Below are positions 30,139 through 30,699 of a stretch of 30,699 bases of DNA, one piece after another. The notes under the pieces were generated by a model. It was not told where the DNA came from. It was given only the letters and a program-made list of their open reading frames with translations, and made no database searches. The stretch is from GCA-002722245 sp964230605 (GTDB taxonomy: Bacteria; Bacteroidota; Bacteroidia; Flavobacteriales_C; GCA-002722245): the NCBI GenBank assembly GCA_964230605.1, contig CAXRIN010000051.1, positions 1 through 30,699 on the forward strand, written 5' to 3'. Positions within the stretch are counted from its first letter, which is position 1. Each line of letters begins with the position of its first letter. Made by a program: the position numbers and the translations under genes.

Positions 30139-30438
30139 CTACATATGAACTTTGGGTTTTAATCCTATTGTTTTACCTATGAAAAAAGAAATGGCAATTA
30201 ATCCAATTGGCAGTATAAGAGCGAGTAAAGATTTGAATGCTATAAACTTATTGAGGTTTAATTCAATAGGTGTTCTTAATTGTTTGAAAAATAAAATCAT
30301 TAAAAAACAACCAATAGCAGGAGCAAGCTGAGGTAAAACGATTTTTTCAAAATCAAGATTAATTTTTTGTTGTAAGCCCGCAAGTAATCCTGTTATAATT
30401 AAGGTTACTAATGCAAACAATCCTATTTTCCAAATCAT
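30139..30438 (-). CDS. Membrane-protein fragment, possible CPBP protease N-terminus
   Basis: The 99-residue product has three hydrophobic spans: IGLFALVTLIITGLLAG (about 5-21), VLPQLAPAIGCFLMILFF (about 34-51) and LLALILPIGLIAISFFIG (about 71-88). The layout LAPAIGCFLMILFF and FKSLLALILPIGL is like the start of CPBP-family intramembrane proteases, but the catalytic EExxxR and the later spans are missing. It ends in KPKVHM just where the headless lipoprotein frame begins, so it looks like a 5' fragment. It could also be an intact small membrane protein of unknown role. Confidence 0.45.
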   Translation of the reverse strand: MIWKIGLFALVTLIITGLLAGLQQKINLDFEKIVLPQLAPAIGCFLMILFFKQLRTPIELNLNKFIAFKSLLALILPIGLIAISFFIGKTIGLKPKVHM

Positions 30439-30622
30439 GTTCTAAATTTTGTGAATTATGATTTTTTAGTTATTGAGAATATGTTGCTCAAATGTAGATT
30501 AAGAAATTAAGAATGATTGCTATTCTGAGTATTTATTTCGTTAGATTGAGCGCGGTTTCACCTAAATTCCGCATGTGTCAAAACAAAAAAGCCGCAAATA
30601 TTTGAAAGACAATATTTTGCGA

Positions 30623-30665
30623 ATCAAGTGTATTCACCTAAATTGGTGATGCTATAACACTTGAT
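30623..30665. promoter_or_regulatory. Nested palindrome directly before the last gene
   Basis: The outer arms ATCAAGTGT (30623-30631) and ACACTTGAT (30657-30665) pair exactly, and the inner TCACC/GGTGA (30634-30638 and 30645-30649) nest inside. The outer right arm ends at the base before the ATG at 30666. It could be an operator or a fold in the mRNA leader. TTCACCTAAATT also occurs at 30557-30568 as a second copy. Confidence 0.5.
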
Positions 30666-30699
30666 ATGAAAATACTAAAATCCAATTCTATTTCGCCAT
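30666..30699 (+). CDS. Start of a gene cut by the window edge
   Basis: An ATG at 30666 begins an open frame (MKILKSNSISP) that runs off the end of the window after 11 codons. It is the first ATG after the nested palindrome. Too little is seen to name a product. Confidence 0.35.
   Translation, partial: MKILKSNSISP

Overview
The window looks like chromosome from an AT-rich Bacteroidota, most likely a Flavobacteriales-type organism. Evidence: a type A (around 7050-7290) and a type B/gliding-type (around 12900-13170) type IX secretion sorting domain; menB, the lipid A genes lpxK and lpxH, a Bacteroidota-style U32 protein, and -7 boxes of the TAnnTTTG type. No rRNA, tRNA, CRISPR array or insertion sequence was seen.

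Region by region. 1-785 is the 5' part of a secreted protein whose start codon sits in a (TA)9 tract. 1151-4965 is an accessory island with three toxin-antitoxin-like modules: a zeta-type P-loop kinase with an overlapping 57-residue partner, flanked by similar ~40-bp repeats; a split HipA kinase system (HipB, HipS, HipT); and a small protein plus nucleotidyltransferase pair. An arfB / DUF2007 pair sits between them. 4978-9521 holds a U32 hydroxylase-type protein, a type IX secreted protein, a DUF3820 gene with a broken partial duplicate in front of it, and menB. 9814-15699 holds a 1118-residue beta-helix protein, a TPR lipoprotein and a secreted protein with two copies of a beta-domain and a SPOR-like C-terminus. 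15962-16535 is a cold-shock-domain gene with a long leader that can fold over its own start codon.

16573-24044 is a tight six-gene minus-strand operon (lpxK, punA, a TlpA-like thioredoxin, an M1 peptidase fused to a predicted outer-membrane barrel, lpxH, rlmB) with overlaps or gaps of only a few bases. It mixes lipid A synthesis, purine salvage, envelope proteolysis and rRNA methylation. 24136-24934 contains a small GIY-YIG gene bracketed by two direct copies of a ~190-bp composite palindromic repeat; this is the most element-like structure in the window. 24937-29188 is mostly housekeeping: an AarF-like kinase with a TetR regulator, sixA, a DUF4442 thioesterase-fold protein, a DUF3817 membrane protein, yciH and mscL. 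29228-30438 looks like a deletion scar: a membrane-protein fragment abuts a lipoprotein gene that has lost its start. The last bases begin another gene behind a nested palindrome.

Best leads: the repeat-bracketed GIY-YIG element, the zeta cassette with flanking repeats, the Bacteroidota HipBST with a Cys/His N-terminus and an altered Gly-rich loop, the start-codon hairpin of the cold-shock gene, and a recurrent -7 box placed 4-5 bases before ATG in six genes. All identifications are by reading translated sequence; no database search was run.
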